DNA from: Takakia lepidozioides
Lineage: Eukaryota > Streptophyta > Takakiopsida > Takakiales > Takakiaceae
NCBI GenBank assembly: GCA_030704615.1
Contig: JAKLZA010000009.1
Coordinates: 62,001 to 126,000, forward strand
DNA length: 64,000 bases
Direction of reading: 5' to 3'
Numbering within the stretch: the first letter of the stretch is position 1; the number at the start of each line of letters is the position of its first letter. The translations under genes were made by a program, and so were the position numbers. This document shows, one piece after another, positions 1 through 9,753 of the stretch. The notes below the pieces were generated by a model that saw nothing but the letters and a program-made list of their open reading frames with translations, was not told where the DNA came from and ran no database searches.

Positions 1-18
1 AATGGCGATGATGCCAAG

Positions 19-2574
19 ATGAGACTGTTTCCTTGTTCACTTATCAAGAAAGCAAGTGAATGGTATGCAAGATTCCCTGATAATCATTTCCTAACCTGGA
101 ATGGCTTGAATACAGCATTTCGAAATAGGTTCAGGACAAGTAAAACTGAGGATGAAGTGTATGGAAGTTTACAACAGCTGAAGCAGAAGAAGCATGAAAC
201 TGTTGAAGAGTATATGGAGAAGATGGAATTGATGATGAAAAAGCTGGCTGCAGTACCAGCACCCGGTTTACAGAAGACTTGGTTTGTGAGTGGACTAAGA
301 CCAGAGTTGCAGAAGAAAGTGGATATGTTACCCCATAATACAGTGGAGGAGGCATTTGAAACTGCAAACAGAATTGAGCAATTGGGAATGCTCAGGAGAG
401 AGAAAAAGGAAGATGAGGACTCTGAAGATGAGTCAGATGAAGAAGAAGAGCAAGAACTAAAAAGAAAGAGTAAGAGAAAGGAAAAGTTGAAGAGGGATAA
501 CTATGAGAAAAGATTGGAAGAAATCTTGAAGAAGTATGCCACAGAGGCTGCAACACATTGGAGGAAGGGTGTATGGTGTGCAAAGTGCCAGAATGAAGGC
601 CATACCACTACAGAATGCCACATGAAAGAGAAACACTGTACTATCTGTAAAATGGATAACCATTCTACTGAGAATTGTTACTACAACAGAAGGACAGCTG
701 CAAGAGAACCTAGGCAAGTGAGGGTGCATCAGGTGCAGCCCCAGCCAAGAAGAAGCAATGATCAGGACCACTATGGTAGGTCTGGTGGTTATAACAATGG
801 CATGGAAGGGAGAGGTAATCCAAGAGGGAATTACCAAGGAAATTCCAGAGGCAACTATCAGGGTAATCCAAGGGGGAATTACCAGCCCGGGAATCAGGAT
901 TATAGAAATAATCCAAGACCAGACCAAGGGCGAGGACCCAATGGTGAAGAGCTATGTTACTATTGTAATCAGCCAGGACATCGCAAGGCAGCCTGTTCAT
1001 TCTGGATAAGACACCAGAATGAGATGAGAGCTCCTGTGAATGAGGGCCCAGTGGTGGCAGCTCACATGGTTAGGCCATGTGTTGTACCAGAAGTAAGTAC
1101 AATGATAGTAACAAGAAGTAAAGCCAAACTAATACCTCCAGTAGAAGAGGAAGAAGATGAGACTGGAAGTGGCAATGATATGCCTGAAGATGAAGAGACT
1201 TGGAAGGATGAGAAGGAACTGCACAAGGAAGTGGCAGATACTATAAGGGAAATGCAAAAGAGTACTGATATTCCTGTGGCAGATTCCTCTGATTCGGATG
1301 GAGAAAAAGAGGGGAGTGAGGAAGAAAGGAAAAAAAAAGATGCAGACATGCAAAGTAATGAAGAGACTTTGGCTGAAGTAATATGTCAGACCAAAGCAGA
1401 AATTACCATTGGACAGCTATTAGCTGTGGCACCTTATTGTAGGCACAGGCTGTATCAGGCAATCAATCGAATTGCCCAAGAGACAGGAAACACAGACCTG
1501 AACAGCAAGGTGACCAGTTATAATGTGAAGCCGGAAGGGCGAGAACCAGTCATGGACTTTGATGATTCTATGCCAGTAATCCAATTGAGAATTGGAAGCA
1601 CAGAACTAACTGATGTACTGATAGATGGTGGTTCTGGAGTAAATATCATGACAGACCAATTAAGGAAGAAGCTTGGTCTAAGTAACATGAAACCAGCCCC
1701 ATTTACAGTAACAATGGCAGATCAAAGAAGTGTACAGCCATTGGGATTAATAAGAGGAGTTAAGATACAGATACAGAAAATGATCTTTATGATCACAGTA
1801 ACTGTATTAAAAATGGATGAAGTCATGGAGGCTTACTCCTTATTATTGGGACGTCCGTGGCTGAAACAGGCCAGGGTATTCCATGACTGGAATTCTCAGT
1901 TACTAACTGTGCATAATGGGATGCACGAGATACAAATTACCACAAAGAAATCTAGTAGATTACCTGCTACAAGAAGACCTCGAGGAGTCAGAGAGTATGA
2001 CTGGAGGGGAGGACTGGATGAGGAGCAGGAAGCTACCCTATTTGCTGCACACCCAGAATGGGAGCAGGTTGCAGAGATGCGGCTGGAAAGCCTAAGTTGT
2101 TTGAGAGGTATCTGCTGTGGTGTAGTGACAGCAACACCAATTGAAGAGGAAACCAACTGTTACCCACCACATTTCTATGAAGAAAAGGAGGGAGAGATAG
2201 AAATCCTAGAAGAACCAGCCACTGTGAGCTTAAAGGATGAAGTGGTGACTGGTTGGACAATCACAGCTGATGAGCAGGTGAGAGAAGTAAATGTGGGAAC
2301 TCAGGAGGAACCGAGAATGGTGAAAGTAGGAGCTGATTTGGAGCCAGAGTTCTTCGAAGAAGCTAAAAGCTTGTTCATCAAATACAGAGATGTATTTGCT
2401 TGGAGCTATGAGGATCTAAAAGGGATACCACCTGAAGTCTGTCAGCATAAAATTGAACTGGAACCAGGGTCAGTACCAATCAAGCAGGCGAGGTATAGAA
2501 TGAATCCCAACTACGCACAGAAGGTTGGAGAAGAGATAAAGAAGTTGGCTGAGGCTAAGTTTATAACCCAATAG
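19..2574 (+). CDS. Gag plus aspartic protease and start of reverse transcriptase (element 1)
   Basis: The 851-residue frame starts inside a retrotransposon gag domain (residues about 1-125, with the typical EEYMEKMELMMKKLA stretch). An acidic Lys/Glu-rich linker follows. Two adjacent CCHC-type knuckles lie near residues 188-222 (CAKCQNEGHTTTEC, then CTICKMDNHSTENC), then an Arg/Gly/Asn-rich tract (GNPRGNYQG repeats), and a third knuckle near residue 312 (CYYCNQPGHRKAAC). The protease motif LIDGGSGVNIM sits near residue 535; DGG in place of DSG/DTG is a variant common in plant gypsy proteases. The frame ends early: at about 2563 one base is missing relative to element 2 (TTTATAACCC against TTTATATACCC), giving a stop at 2572. 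The true start is upstream of the window. Confidence 0.9.
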   Translation: MRLFPCSLIKKASEWYARFPDNHFLTWNGLNTAFRNRFRTSKTEDEVYGSLQQLKQKKHETVEEYMEKMELMMKKLAAVPAPGLQKTWFVSGLRPELQKKVDMLPHNTVEEAFETANRIEQLGMLRREKKEDEDSEDESDEEEEQELKRKSKRKEKLKRDNYEKRLEEILKKYATEAATHWRKGVWCAKCQNEGHTTTECHMKEKHCTICKMDNHSTENCYYNRRTAAREPRQVRVHQVQPQPRRSNDQDHYGRSGGYNNGMEGRGNPRGNYQGNSRGNYQGNPRGNYQPGNQDYRNNPRPDQGRGPNGEELCYYCNQPGHRKAACSFWIRHQNEMRAPVNEGPVVAAHMVRPCVVPEVSTMIVTRSKAKLIPPVEEEEDETGSGNDMPEDEETWKDEKELHKEVADTIREMQKSTDIPVADSSDSDGEKEGSEEERKKKDADMQSNEETLAEVICQTKAEITIGQLLAVAPYCRHRLYQAINRIAQETGNTDLNSKVTSYNVKPEGREPVMDFDDSMPVIQLRIGSTELTDVLIDGGSGVNIMTDQLRKKLGLSNMKPAPFTVTMADQRSVQPLGLIRGVKIQIQKMIFMITVTVLKMDEVMEAYSLLLGRPWLKQARVFHDWNSQLLTVHNGMHEIQITTKKSSRLPATRRPRGVREYDWRGGLDEEQEATLFAAHPEWEQVAEMRLESLSCLRGICCGVVTATPIEEETNCYPPHFYEEKEGEIEILEEPATVSLKDEVVTGWTITADEQVREVNVGTQEEPRMVKVGADLEPEFFEEAKSLFIKYRDVFAWSYEDLKGIPPEVCQHKIELEPGSVPIKQARYRMNPNYAQKVGEEIKKLAEAKFITQ

Positions 2575-2588
2575 AGTATACAACTTGG

Positions 2589-2945
2589 TTGTCACCCATT
2601 GTTATAGTTCCCAAGAAGAATGGCAAACTAAGAGTATGTGTGAACTATAAGAAGCTGAATGCTTGTACGAAGAAAGATCCTTTCCCTTTGCCATTCACAG
2701 AAGCAGTATTAGACACTGTGGCAGGCCATGAGATGTACTCATTCATGGATGGCTTCAGTGGTTATAATCAAGTGCAAGTGGCAGAAGAAGACCAAGGGAA
2801 AACAGCTTTCATCACAGACTGGGGGGCTTATGCATACAAAGTCATGCCCTTTGGACTTTGTAATGCACCAGCGACCTTTCAGAGAGTGATAAGTGAATCT
2901 TTTCAAGAGTATCTGGATGATTTCATGCAGGTGTTTTCTGGATGA
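2589..2945 (+). pseudogene. Reverse transcriptase core, frame-shifted middle piece (element 1)
   Basis: This 118-residue frame carries the central RT palm: SPIVIVPKKNGKLRVCVNYKKLN, the catalytic-aspartate block SFMDGFSGYNQV, and the MPFGLCNAPATFQR motif. It is open only because of the base lost at about 2563, and it closes at about 2938 where one extra base (GTGTTTTCTGG against GTATTCTTGG in element 2) restores the original frame. Translation of the polyprotein would stop before RT, so this copy cannot make an active enzyme without these two changes being sequencing errors. Confidence 0.88.
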
Positions 2946-5900
2946 TTTCAGTGTGTACAGCTCTAAGAATGAGCACTTGCATAAATTGGAGTTATGCCTG
3001 GCCAGATGCAGGATGAGAGGTCTGGGCTTGAACCCAGAGAAGTGTACTTTCTGTGTGAACTCAGGGGTGCTTCTGGGACACATTGTGTGTAAGAAGGGAC
3101 TCCTTGTGGATCCCAGGAAGACAGAGTCCATTAAAGTCTCTCCACCACCAGTGAATGTTAAGAGTTTAAGGAGATTCCTTGGGCAAACCAGTTATTACAG
3201 AAGATTTGTCAAAAGGTATGCACAAATAGCAGCACCATTGAGCAAGCTTCTGAAGAAAGATGCAGTGTTTGCATGGACAGCTGAATGTCAACAGGCGTTT
3301 GAGGAACTTACACTGTCAGTAACAACTACACCTGTGCTGATTAACCCTCACTGGCATGTAGTATTTCATGTTCACTGCGATGCATCAGGAGAAGCGTTGG
3401 GAGCGGTGTTAGCCCAGAATGTTACAGGGAATATAGATTCACCTGTGTACTATGCTAGCCGGTTGATGAACAGTGCTGAGAGGAACTATAGCACAACGGA
3501 AAGAGAAGCATTGGCAATGATCTATGCAGTGAAGAAATTCAGGCATTACCTATTGGGAAGAAAGTTTATGTTTTATGTGGATCACCAGGCTCTGATATAT
3601 CTGGTGAACAAACCTTTGATAAGTGGAAGGATAGCGAGGTGGTTAATAATCTTGCATGAGTTTGAGTTCGAGGTTATTTACAAGCCTGGCCGTTTGCATC
3701 TTGTGGCAGATCATTTGTCACGACTAACAACAGGAGAGGCCGCCACAGGAGTGGACGATCAGTTACCTGATGCGAGTTTATTTGTAATGGAGGTGCAAGG
3801 AAGTGCAGATGAATGGTTAGATTGGCAGTGGCCAATCAGATACTACCTTGCTCATGGTCAGTGCCCACCTAGTTATGGTAAGGAGCAGAGGAAAAGAATC
3901 GCTATCAAAGCTTTACCTTATACTATGGTAGGAAGCAGAATGTATAAGTTAGGACCAGATGGGGTACTAAAACGATGCTTGTACCACCATGAAGTAAATA
4001 AAGTCTTGGAGGAAGTTCATAAAGGAGTGGCTGGAGGTCATTTTGGAGAAGAGACTACCAGTAGAAAGATACTACTCGCAGGATACTGGTGGCCTACGTT
4101 GTTCAAAGATGTACATGAGTATTGTCAGAAGTGTGATGAATGTCAGAGGCTAGGACCTTTGCAGAGATCTGGAAGAATGGCCTTGCATCCTACAATGCCT
4201 ACGGAACCATTTCAGAAATGGGGACTAGACTTTGTTGGACCAATTAATCCACCATCCAAGAATACACAAAACAGGTACATAATTACAGCCACTGATTATA
4301 CTACAAAGTGGGTGGAAGCTAAAGCTTTGAGGGACAACACAGCCAAGTCCACAGCAAGGTTCCTGTACGAGAACATACTTACACGATTTGGATGTCCCTT
4401 AGAATTTATCAGTGATCAAGGAAGTCACTTCATGAATGAGACCATTGAGTTATTGACTAAAGAGTTTATGATTGTGCATAGAAAGAGTACAACATATTAC
4501 CCACAGGGTAATGGACAGGCAGAGGCTACCAACAAAATACTATGTACTATCTTGGCTAAGATAGTCAATGCAAACAGAACGGATTGGGATACAAAGCTGC
4601 TGACAGCTTTATGGTCATACAGGACTTCGTATAAAGTCACCACAAAGTATACACCATTCCAATTAGTCTATGGTATGGAAGCCTTACTTCCAGTGGAATT
4701 CCTGTTACCTACCATGAGAACGGAGTGGGGAAAAAGAATGGAATTGCAAGACTCCATCAAGGTCAGGAAACATGAATTATACCATGTGGAAGAAGTACGT
4801 GCTGATGCAGCTGATAATATGACCAGAATTCAGATGAAGAGAAAGGAACAGTTTGATGAAGGCAAGTTAAAGACTTTTAAGACAGGGGATTTGGTTCTAT
4901 GGTTGCAGAAGAAAGGAAAGATTCAAGCTTCTAAGCTTAAATCACCATGGAAAGGACCTTATGTCATACAAAAGATGTATGATAACAACACAGCCATGTT
5001 ACAAACCATTAACAAAGAAATGCTGGGAAGAGTCAATGCAAATAAGTTGAAGGGGTACAGTGGTATCCATGACAAACCCCTGCAGCATGATTTGCATGTT
5101 GAACCGCAAGAGCAGTCACGGGCTGCACCAGTGTTACGAACGGAGTATGGAACACTTGTCGCTAGGCCCAGTATATATGACCGGGGTGGGCAAAACAAAC
5201 GTGACACAGCCTATCACAGCCCATCACGGCGTGACACAGCCTATCACAGCCCATCACGGCGTGACACAGCCTATCACAGCCCATCACGGCGTGACACAGC
5301 CTATCACAGCCCAGCACGGCGTGACACAGCCTATCACAGCCCGTCACAACGTGACACAGCCTATCACAACCTACCGCAGCGTGTCACAGCCTATCACAGC
5401 TTACCACAGTGCAACACAGCCTATCACAGCGTAACACAGTATGACACAGCCTGTCACAGCTCAACACAGCCTACTAAAGTTACACGATCCATAGAATCAG
5501 TGACAAGTGGACACATAAAAACTTCAGGAAAATGGCTGAAGGAAGAAGAAACGGAAATTAATTTAAAAATAGACACGTGGAGGTCAGGGTGCGACACACA
5601 GCAGAGAATGAAGTGCAAGGACAGGTGTCAAAAAGAAAGAGGACAAGAACGGCCGTCAAAAGGGATGAAAGGCGGGCCCATTAATGAATACGGAAAAAGG
5701 GAAACAGAACGAACGGCAAGTACAGAAAAACTGAATTCATGTCGCATGTGTGATCCTAGTGGACTATCCAACAGGGAAAGTCCACTAAAGAAGATAAAAG
5801 TTAAAATCCAGTCACAGCGGATACAGCCAATAGAAAACCAGATAAATGATCAAGAAAATGGAGGGAAATTAAGCGCAAGAGGCGGCGTCGTTCTGAGTAA

Positions 5901-8900
5901 CGGGCGTCTCGACAGGACAGGCCATAAATGCTATAACTTGGAAACTATGGAGGAACTAACAGACTATACGCTCGCAATATTACTTACGCAATGGCAGCCA
6001 CACGAAACGAAAGAGCAGAGCTTTTCTCTTGAACAATGCTTGCAAGCCCCGCAGGCTTACAAGAGATTACCCATAGCTTTCTGCGGCAACCATACGTTTC
6101 TGCTTTGTGCACTACAGGCATTCCTGCAGTTGTTACACCCAAAGCAGTTCTGTGAGTCTAAGATGAAGAGAGTGAGAGGAATGGAGGAAATCAGGGTGAA
6201 GAGCACCACAATTCTGCAGAAACAAACGATGGCTACCCCACAGGCGATAAAGATACTGAAGGAGCTGAGATTGGAAGGATTGCAAAGCATGGATTGGACA
6301 CTACACCATAGACAGTACATGTTACAATTTTTGCAGAACTTTGAGCCAAAGACAGGAACAACAACGGTGAAGGGAGTTGAATTAATGATTACTCCCCTAT
6401 ACCTCCAGCAATTGTTTCGATTGCCAGCAGGTCATGTGTATGTGGAGGAACACAGGGAAAGACTGCAAATAGGGGATTTATTCCAAGAAGGGAGTTTCTT
6501 TAAAACTCAGGGTTATGCTTGTACCAAAGCTGTGTACCCAGGGTTAAAAGACATAGGCCAAGTATTGAACGTTCTGATTGCCCTGAAACAGAACCAACAA
6601 TATTTGAGCAGATCCTTCACAGAGGAAATCCTCAAAGGCTTGAAGGGACAAGAGGTACCATGGGCGGACATAATGTACAACGCACTGGTAGAGGAGATGA
6701 AAAGATTACAAGGTACTACCGCAAAATCTCCTATCATAGTGTCTGGCCCAATCATTGCTCAAATAATCCTTAGTTCTGGCATACTTAATGCACAAGAAAG
6801 GAAGGAAATGGGAGTGTTTGAGCCAGAAACAACTGCAATGGAAGAGCAAGGCTCTTCACACAGTGAGGGTGGACTAGCAGCACAACCCGAGACTAAGAGG
6901 CAGAGAAGGGGAAAGACTGTAGTGGCGGATCCACTGGCTTCACGGATTCCGCATGATAATGTTTCCCAAGCTCATGACCAGGAAGGGGCACAGCAGCACA
7001 AAAGAATGTTATTACTGGAAGCAGGACCTTCAGAGAGGGAGGAAGAAGTTACTTCTGCATCACAGCCAACACAGCCACTTGAACGACTTGTCACAAGGTC
7101 ACAAGTTATCCATGCAGCTCAACCCGAAATAATTGATTTGGAAAGTGAAGGGATAGATATTCCAACTACAGAACAGATAGTGGCAGAAATAGAGAAAGGG
7201 GACCTTCTCTATGAATATTCTGGTCTGGTCAAGCAGACAGAAATCCCAGAGGTGCAACAGTTGCCCAAGAGAAATCCTGAGGTACATATAATGCACACAC
7301 CTGTGTCGGAGGTACCACAGGCGGAAGGCCATGACACTGTAGCACCGGTCATAAATGAAGTAGTTCAGGAAGAAAATCCGGTGGGACAATGGTCTGAATG
7401 GTTAGTGAGACATCATACTGTTGAAGATCGGGAGGAACAGCAGCAACCTCACCATGATGACCCTCAACAGGCAATGCTGATGAGTTCCATAGGCAGGACA
7501 CTTAATTTGTTGGGGACTTATGTCAAAACCCATGTTCCAATTACCCAATTGACAGCCTTGAAAGAAGAACTCAGGAAGGAGTTTGAGGCTCGACTTGCCA
7601 CTGAGTGTGCAAACAAGGTCGATGAAGAGGTCACTCTCAAGATGAAGCAGGACTTGGCCAATACAGAAATGGCTTTGCAATTGGCCAAGCAACAATTGAT
7701 TGAGGCAGGCCTCGCGCAAGACCAGTTGCACGAAGCACATAAGCAACAGCTATACCAAATGCAGGTGCAGCATGAAAGCAAGTTGCAAGAACTGAATGCA
7801 CTACATACGGAGTTGCAGACAGTGCATAACAGGATGGCGATACAATGCGCTACATTTACAACTATGCTTGACCAATCAACAAAAGAAATAAACAGTCAAG
7901 CGGAAAAATGTACGAAGGCAGAAGAAGAGAATGTGGAGCACATGAAGCTCATTGTCGATATGAAGAATACAATCTGTCGCAATGAAGATACTCTCAAGCA
8001 ATACAGGCAGATGGAAGCTGAGAATGAGAAATACATCGTGGAGTTGCAACAAACCATCGTGGCCAATAGAAATGAAATCGCGGTCAGTAACAAGGCTTCG
8101 AAAGAAGCCAATAATCTACTTGCTGCCTATGCGCAATTGGTTGAGCCACAGGCGAAGCGCATGAAGGATTTACAACAGCAGTTGGAATTGTATAAGCTAA
8201 GAGAGGAGCAAACTCTCAGGGGAACCACAAGCAGCTTGGTGGATAACAGCCTTATGCAGGTCTGGTTAGCACAAGGACCAGTAGAGGGCAAAAGCCCACG
8301 GAAGCTCACCCAAAGCGAGATGAATGAGCTCAGACTGCAGGTGCAGAACATTGCCACAACTACTATAGACAATGTCTATAGTAGGATAGCAGAGTTACAA
8401 GAGGATGTAGACGGACTCCAGACTCAAGTGGAAGACCTCACTTCAAACATCGACCAAAGAGTCTATATCCCTCAGGAACAGCTAATGGCTTCTTATTTGC
8501 AAGCCAGAACTCTGGCTTTTCAGTCTTCACAGGAGGTGCAGGAGATGCCAATGGTACAGGAACCAGTACCACCACCACCACCACAACAGGTCAGTGTACC
8601 AGTAGCTGAACCTGTGGTTACTACAACCACACCACAGCCACCACAGCCGGAGGTATGGGGCAATGCAGCTTTTAACCCACCTAAAACTCCAGCTGCCAGG
8701 GAGTACAGTAGGGCTATGATTATGCCCTTCAACCAAATTCCCATCATGTTGGATTTGGCTTGGAAAGAATTTAGTCCTCCGCAGTCATTCGCACATTACT
8801 ACCAAATCATGCGTATTTGGCTGCCAGTGGCAACCAGGACTAAAGTTCTTCCAAACAATCGACATATTGAAGATCATCACTTTGCACAATACTGGCACGA

Positions 8901-8976
8901 GGCAGGTACCATGTTGAGGGAATTGGTTGCTTTCCAGGTTGTACATGGACTCATTTATACCAAGACCAAGGAATAG
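2893..8976 (+). CDS. RT C-terminus, RNase H, integrase and long third ORF in one frame (element 1)
   Basis: This single 2027-residue frame runs through the RT active site (FLDDFSVYS, residue about 16), then RNase H (HCDASGEALGAVLAQ near 161, TEREALAMIYA near 200, YVDHQALIYL, VADHLSRL). Integrase follows, with the zinc HHCC block at about 375-413 (HKGVAGGH ... CQKCDEC) and the DDE residues at about 448 (DFVGP), 507 (SDQG) and 543 (QGNGQAEA). The integrase tail reads GPYVIQKMYDNNTAML, with no clear chromodomain. At about residue 770 a tandem RDTAYHSPS repeat begins. After it comes a third domain starting near residue 1090 (MKRVRGMEEIRV), then a Gln/Glu-rich coiled coil at about 1550-1870 and a Pro-rich tail. 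In element 2 integrase ends separately, so the read-through may be a feature of this copy only. Confidence 0.9.
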   Translation: MNLFKSIWMISCRCFLDDFSVYSSKNEHLHKLELCLARCRMRGLGLNPEKCTFCVNSGVLLGHIVCKKGLLVDPRKTESIKVSPPPVNVKSLRRFLGQTSYYRRFVKRYAQIAAPLSKLLKKDAVFAWTAECQQAFEELTLSVTTTPVLINPHWHVVFHVHCDASGEALGAVLAQNVTGNIDSPVYYASRLMNSAERNYSTTEREALAMIYAVKKFRHYLLGRKFMFYVDHQALIYLVNKPLISGRIARWLIILHEFEFEVIYKPGRLHLVADHLSRLTTGEAATGVDDQLPDASLFVMEVQGSADEWLDWQWPIRYYLAHGQCPPSYGKEQRKRIAIKALPYTMVGSRMYKLGPDGVLKRCLYHHEVNKVLEEVHKGVAGGHFGEETTSRKILLAGYWWPTLFKDVHEYCQKCDECQRLGPLQRSGRMALHPTMPTEPFQKWGLDFVGPINPPSKNTQNRYIITATDYTTKWVEAKALRDNTAKSTARFLYENILTRFGCPLEFISDQGSHFMNETIELLTKEFMIVHRKSTTYYPQGNGQAEATNKILCTILAKIVNANRTDWDTKLLTALWSYRTSYKVTTKYTPFQLVYGMEALLPVEFLLPTMRTEWGKRMELQDSIKVRKHELYHVEEVRADAADNMTRIQMKRKEQFDEGKLKTFKTGDLVLWLQKKGKIQASKLKSPWKGPYVIQKMYDNNTAMLQTINKEMLGRVNANKLKGYSGIHDKPLQHDLHVEPQEQSRAAPVLRTEYGTLVARPSIYDRGGQNKRDTAYHSPSRRDTAYHSPSRRDTAYHSPSRRDTAYHSPARRDTAYHSPSQRDTAYHNLPQRVTAYHSLPQCNTAYHSVTQYDTACHSSTQPTKVTRSIESVTSGHIKTSGKWLKEEETEINLKIDTWRSGCDTQQRMKCKDRCQKERGQERPSKGMKGGPINEYGKRETERTASTEKLNSCRMCDPSGLSNRESPLKKIKVKIQSQRIQPIENQINDQENGGKLSARGGVVLSNGRLDRTGHKCYNLETMEELTDYTLAILLTQWQPHETKEQSFSLEQCLQAPQAYKRLPIAFCGNHTFLLCALQAFLQLLHPKQFCESKMKRVRGMEEIRVKSTTILQKQTMATPQAIKILKELRLEGLQSMDWTLHHRQYMLQFLQNFEPKTGTTTVKGVELMITPLYLQQLFRLPAGHVYVEEHRERLQIGDLFQEGSFFKTQGYACTKAVYPGLKDIGQVLNVLIALKQNQQYLSRSFTEEILKGLKGQEVPWADIMYNALVEEMKRLQGTTAKSPIIVSGPIIAQIILSSGILNAQERKEMGVFEPETTAMEEQGSSHSEGGLAAQPETKRQRRGKTVVADPLASRIPHDNVSQAHDQEGAQQHKRMLLLEAGPSEREEEVTSASQPTQPLERLVTRSQVIHAAQPEIIDLESEGIDIPTTEQIVAEIEKGDLLYEYSGLVKQTEIPEVQQLPKRNPEVHIMHTPVSEVPQAEGHDTVAPVINEVVQEENPVGQWSEWLVRHHTVEDREEQQQPHHDDPQQAMLMSSIGRTLNLLGTYVKTHVPITQLTALKEELRKEFEARLATECANKVDEEVTLKMKQDLANTEMALQLAKQQLIEAGLAQDQLHEAHKQQLYQMQVQHESKLQELNALHTELQTVHNRMAIQCATFTTMLDQSTKEINSQAEKCTKAEEENVEHMKLIVDMKNTICRNEDTLKQYRQMEAENEKYIVELQQTIVANRNEIAVSNKASKEANNLLAAYAQLVEPQAKRMKDLQQQLELYKLREEQTLRGTTSSLVDNSLMQVWLAQGPVEGKSPRKLTQSEMNELRLQVQNIATTTIDNVYSRIAELQEDVDGLQTQVEDLTSNIDQRVYIPQEQLMASYLQARTLAFQSSQEVQEMPMVQEPVPPPPPQQVSVPVAEPVVTTTTPQPPQPEVWGNAAFNPPKTPAAREYSRAMIMPFNQIPIMLDLAWKEFSPPQSFAHYYQIMRIWLPVATRTKVLPNNRHIEDHHFAQYWHEAGTMLRELVAFQVVHGLIYTKTKE
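5200..5470 (+). repeat. 30-bp coding minisatellite (RDTAYHSPS units)
   Basis: About nine head-to-tail units of 30 bp, built on CACAGCCTATCACAGC, encode an in-frame ten-residue repeat between integrase and the third coding region. The first five units are nearly identical and later units drift. Element 2 has a shorter version at 58310-58492. The same CACAGC core fills a separate minisatellite inside the LTRs (9883-10085, 52035-52260, 62797-63030). A period divisible by three keeps the frame open. Confidence 0.93.
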
Positions 8977-8987
8977 CAAGTATTGTC

Positions 8988-9716
8988 ATGGGGTGCGGGC
9001 TATACTACGCTGCTTGTTTTCTGATACGTTACCACATAGAGCAACAAAAGATGCAAGCACGCTTTCAAAGTTACTCCAGTGGAGATCATTGGGTATTACC
9101 TTCGGTGCCACCTCATATGTACCTATATGACCCAAAAGTTATGATACAGAAGGATTCTCAAATTCGTTCATGGTTTCAAGCAGCCTGCAACAATTTGTCA
9201 ACACAGAAATTCGGACTTGATGACATTTTCTATAAGGGACATATCGCATGGAAATACTTGCACGCTGCACCAGTAATTGGTACCCCACTCATCTGGACAG
9301 ACAAGGAGCTCAGTGTCTACACCAATTTTGCTGTTCAACGGTTACACCAGGTTGTAAAATGCAAACTTCCAGACATGGTAGGACAGCATTGTATGCCCCA
9401 GATGATTCCACAAAAAGTTCGAAAATTAAAACACCTGAGAGGCGATGAGGATTCTGATACAACTGTTTCTTCACAAAATTCTTTTGACATGGGAGAAGAC
9501 TATGCAATTCAGATGGAAGAGAAGAAACAAAGGGGATCTCCTATGCCGGATAGATTACCTCGATATCAGCCTCCAGAAGGCCTCACTTATCCAGGTAGTG
9601 ATCAACCATCTCCATCAACCAGAGACAGACCTCGGGCTCGTACACACAGCCCACCACGAAACTCTCAACGTCAACAAGGTGCTCACTCACAAAGGTTTGC
9701 TACTCGGAAACAGTAA
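8988..9716 (+). CDS. C-terminal part of the third ORF (element 1)
   Basis: This 242-residue frame continues the third coding region after a frame change at about 8970 (AAGGAATAGC here, AAGGAGGTAGC in element 2). It reads MGCGLYYAACFLIRYHIEQQKMQ and ends in a Ser/Arg/Pro-rich tail with the stop at 9714-9716, twenty bases before the polypurine tract. In element 2 the upstream join is open but a 22-base deletion breaks this tail, so the two copies complement each other in showing the full extent. I see no signal peptide or convincing membrane span. No function is recognised; the position matches the additional ORF of plant Tat-like elements. Confidence 0.75.
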   Translation: MGCGLYYAACFLIRYHIEQQKMQARFQSYSSGDHWVLPSVPPHMYLYDPKVMIQKDSQIRSWFQAACNNLSTQKFGLDDIFYKGHIAWKYLHAAPVIGTPLIWTDKELSVYTNFAVQRLHQVVKCKLPDMVGQHCMPQMIPQKVRKLKHLRGDEDSDTTVSSQNSFDMGEDYAIQMEEKKQRGSPMPDRLPRYQPPEGLTYPGSDQPSPSTRDRPRARTHSPPRNSQRQQGAHSQRFATRKQ

Positions 9717-9737
9717 ACCGTGAGGACACGGCTTTTT

Positions 9738-9753
9738 GAGGGGGAAGGGGTAA
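9738..9753 (+). other. Polypurine tract of element 1
   Basis: The purine run GAGGGGGAAGGGGTAA lies directly before the TGTTAGAGG start of the 3' LTR. This is where plus-strand DNA synthesis is primed in LTR elements. Element 2 has the matching tract at 62653-62669. Confidence 0.88.

Noticed and set aside
457-927. Hydrophobic minus-strand frames resembling membrane proteins opposite gag
   Set aside because: Antisense of purine-rich gag codons; the same artefact occurs opposite element 2 gag at 53564-53878.
5162-5347. Minus-strand Cys-rich repeat protein (GCDRLCHAVM units)
   Set aside because: Antisense shadow of the 30-bp minisatellite inside the retroelement coding frame.
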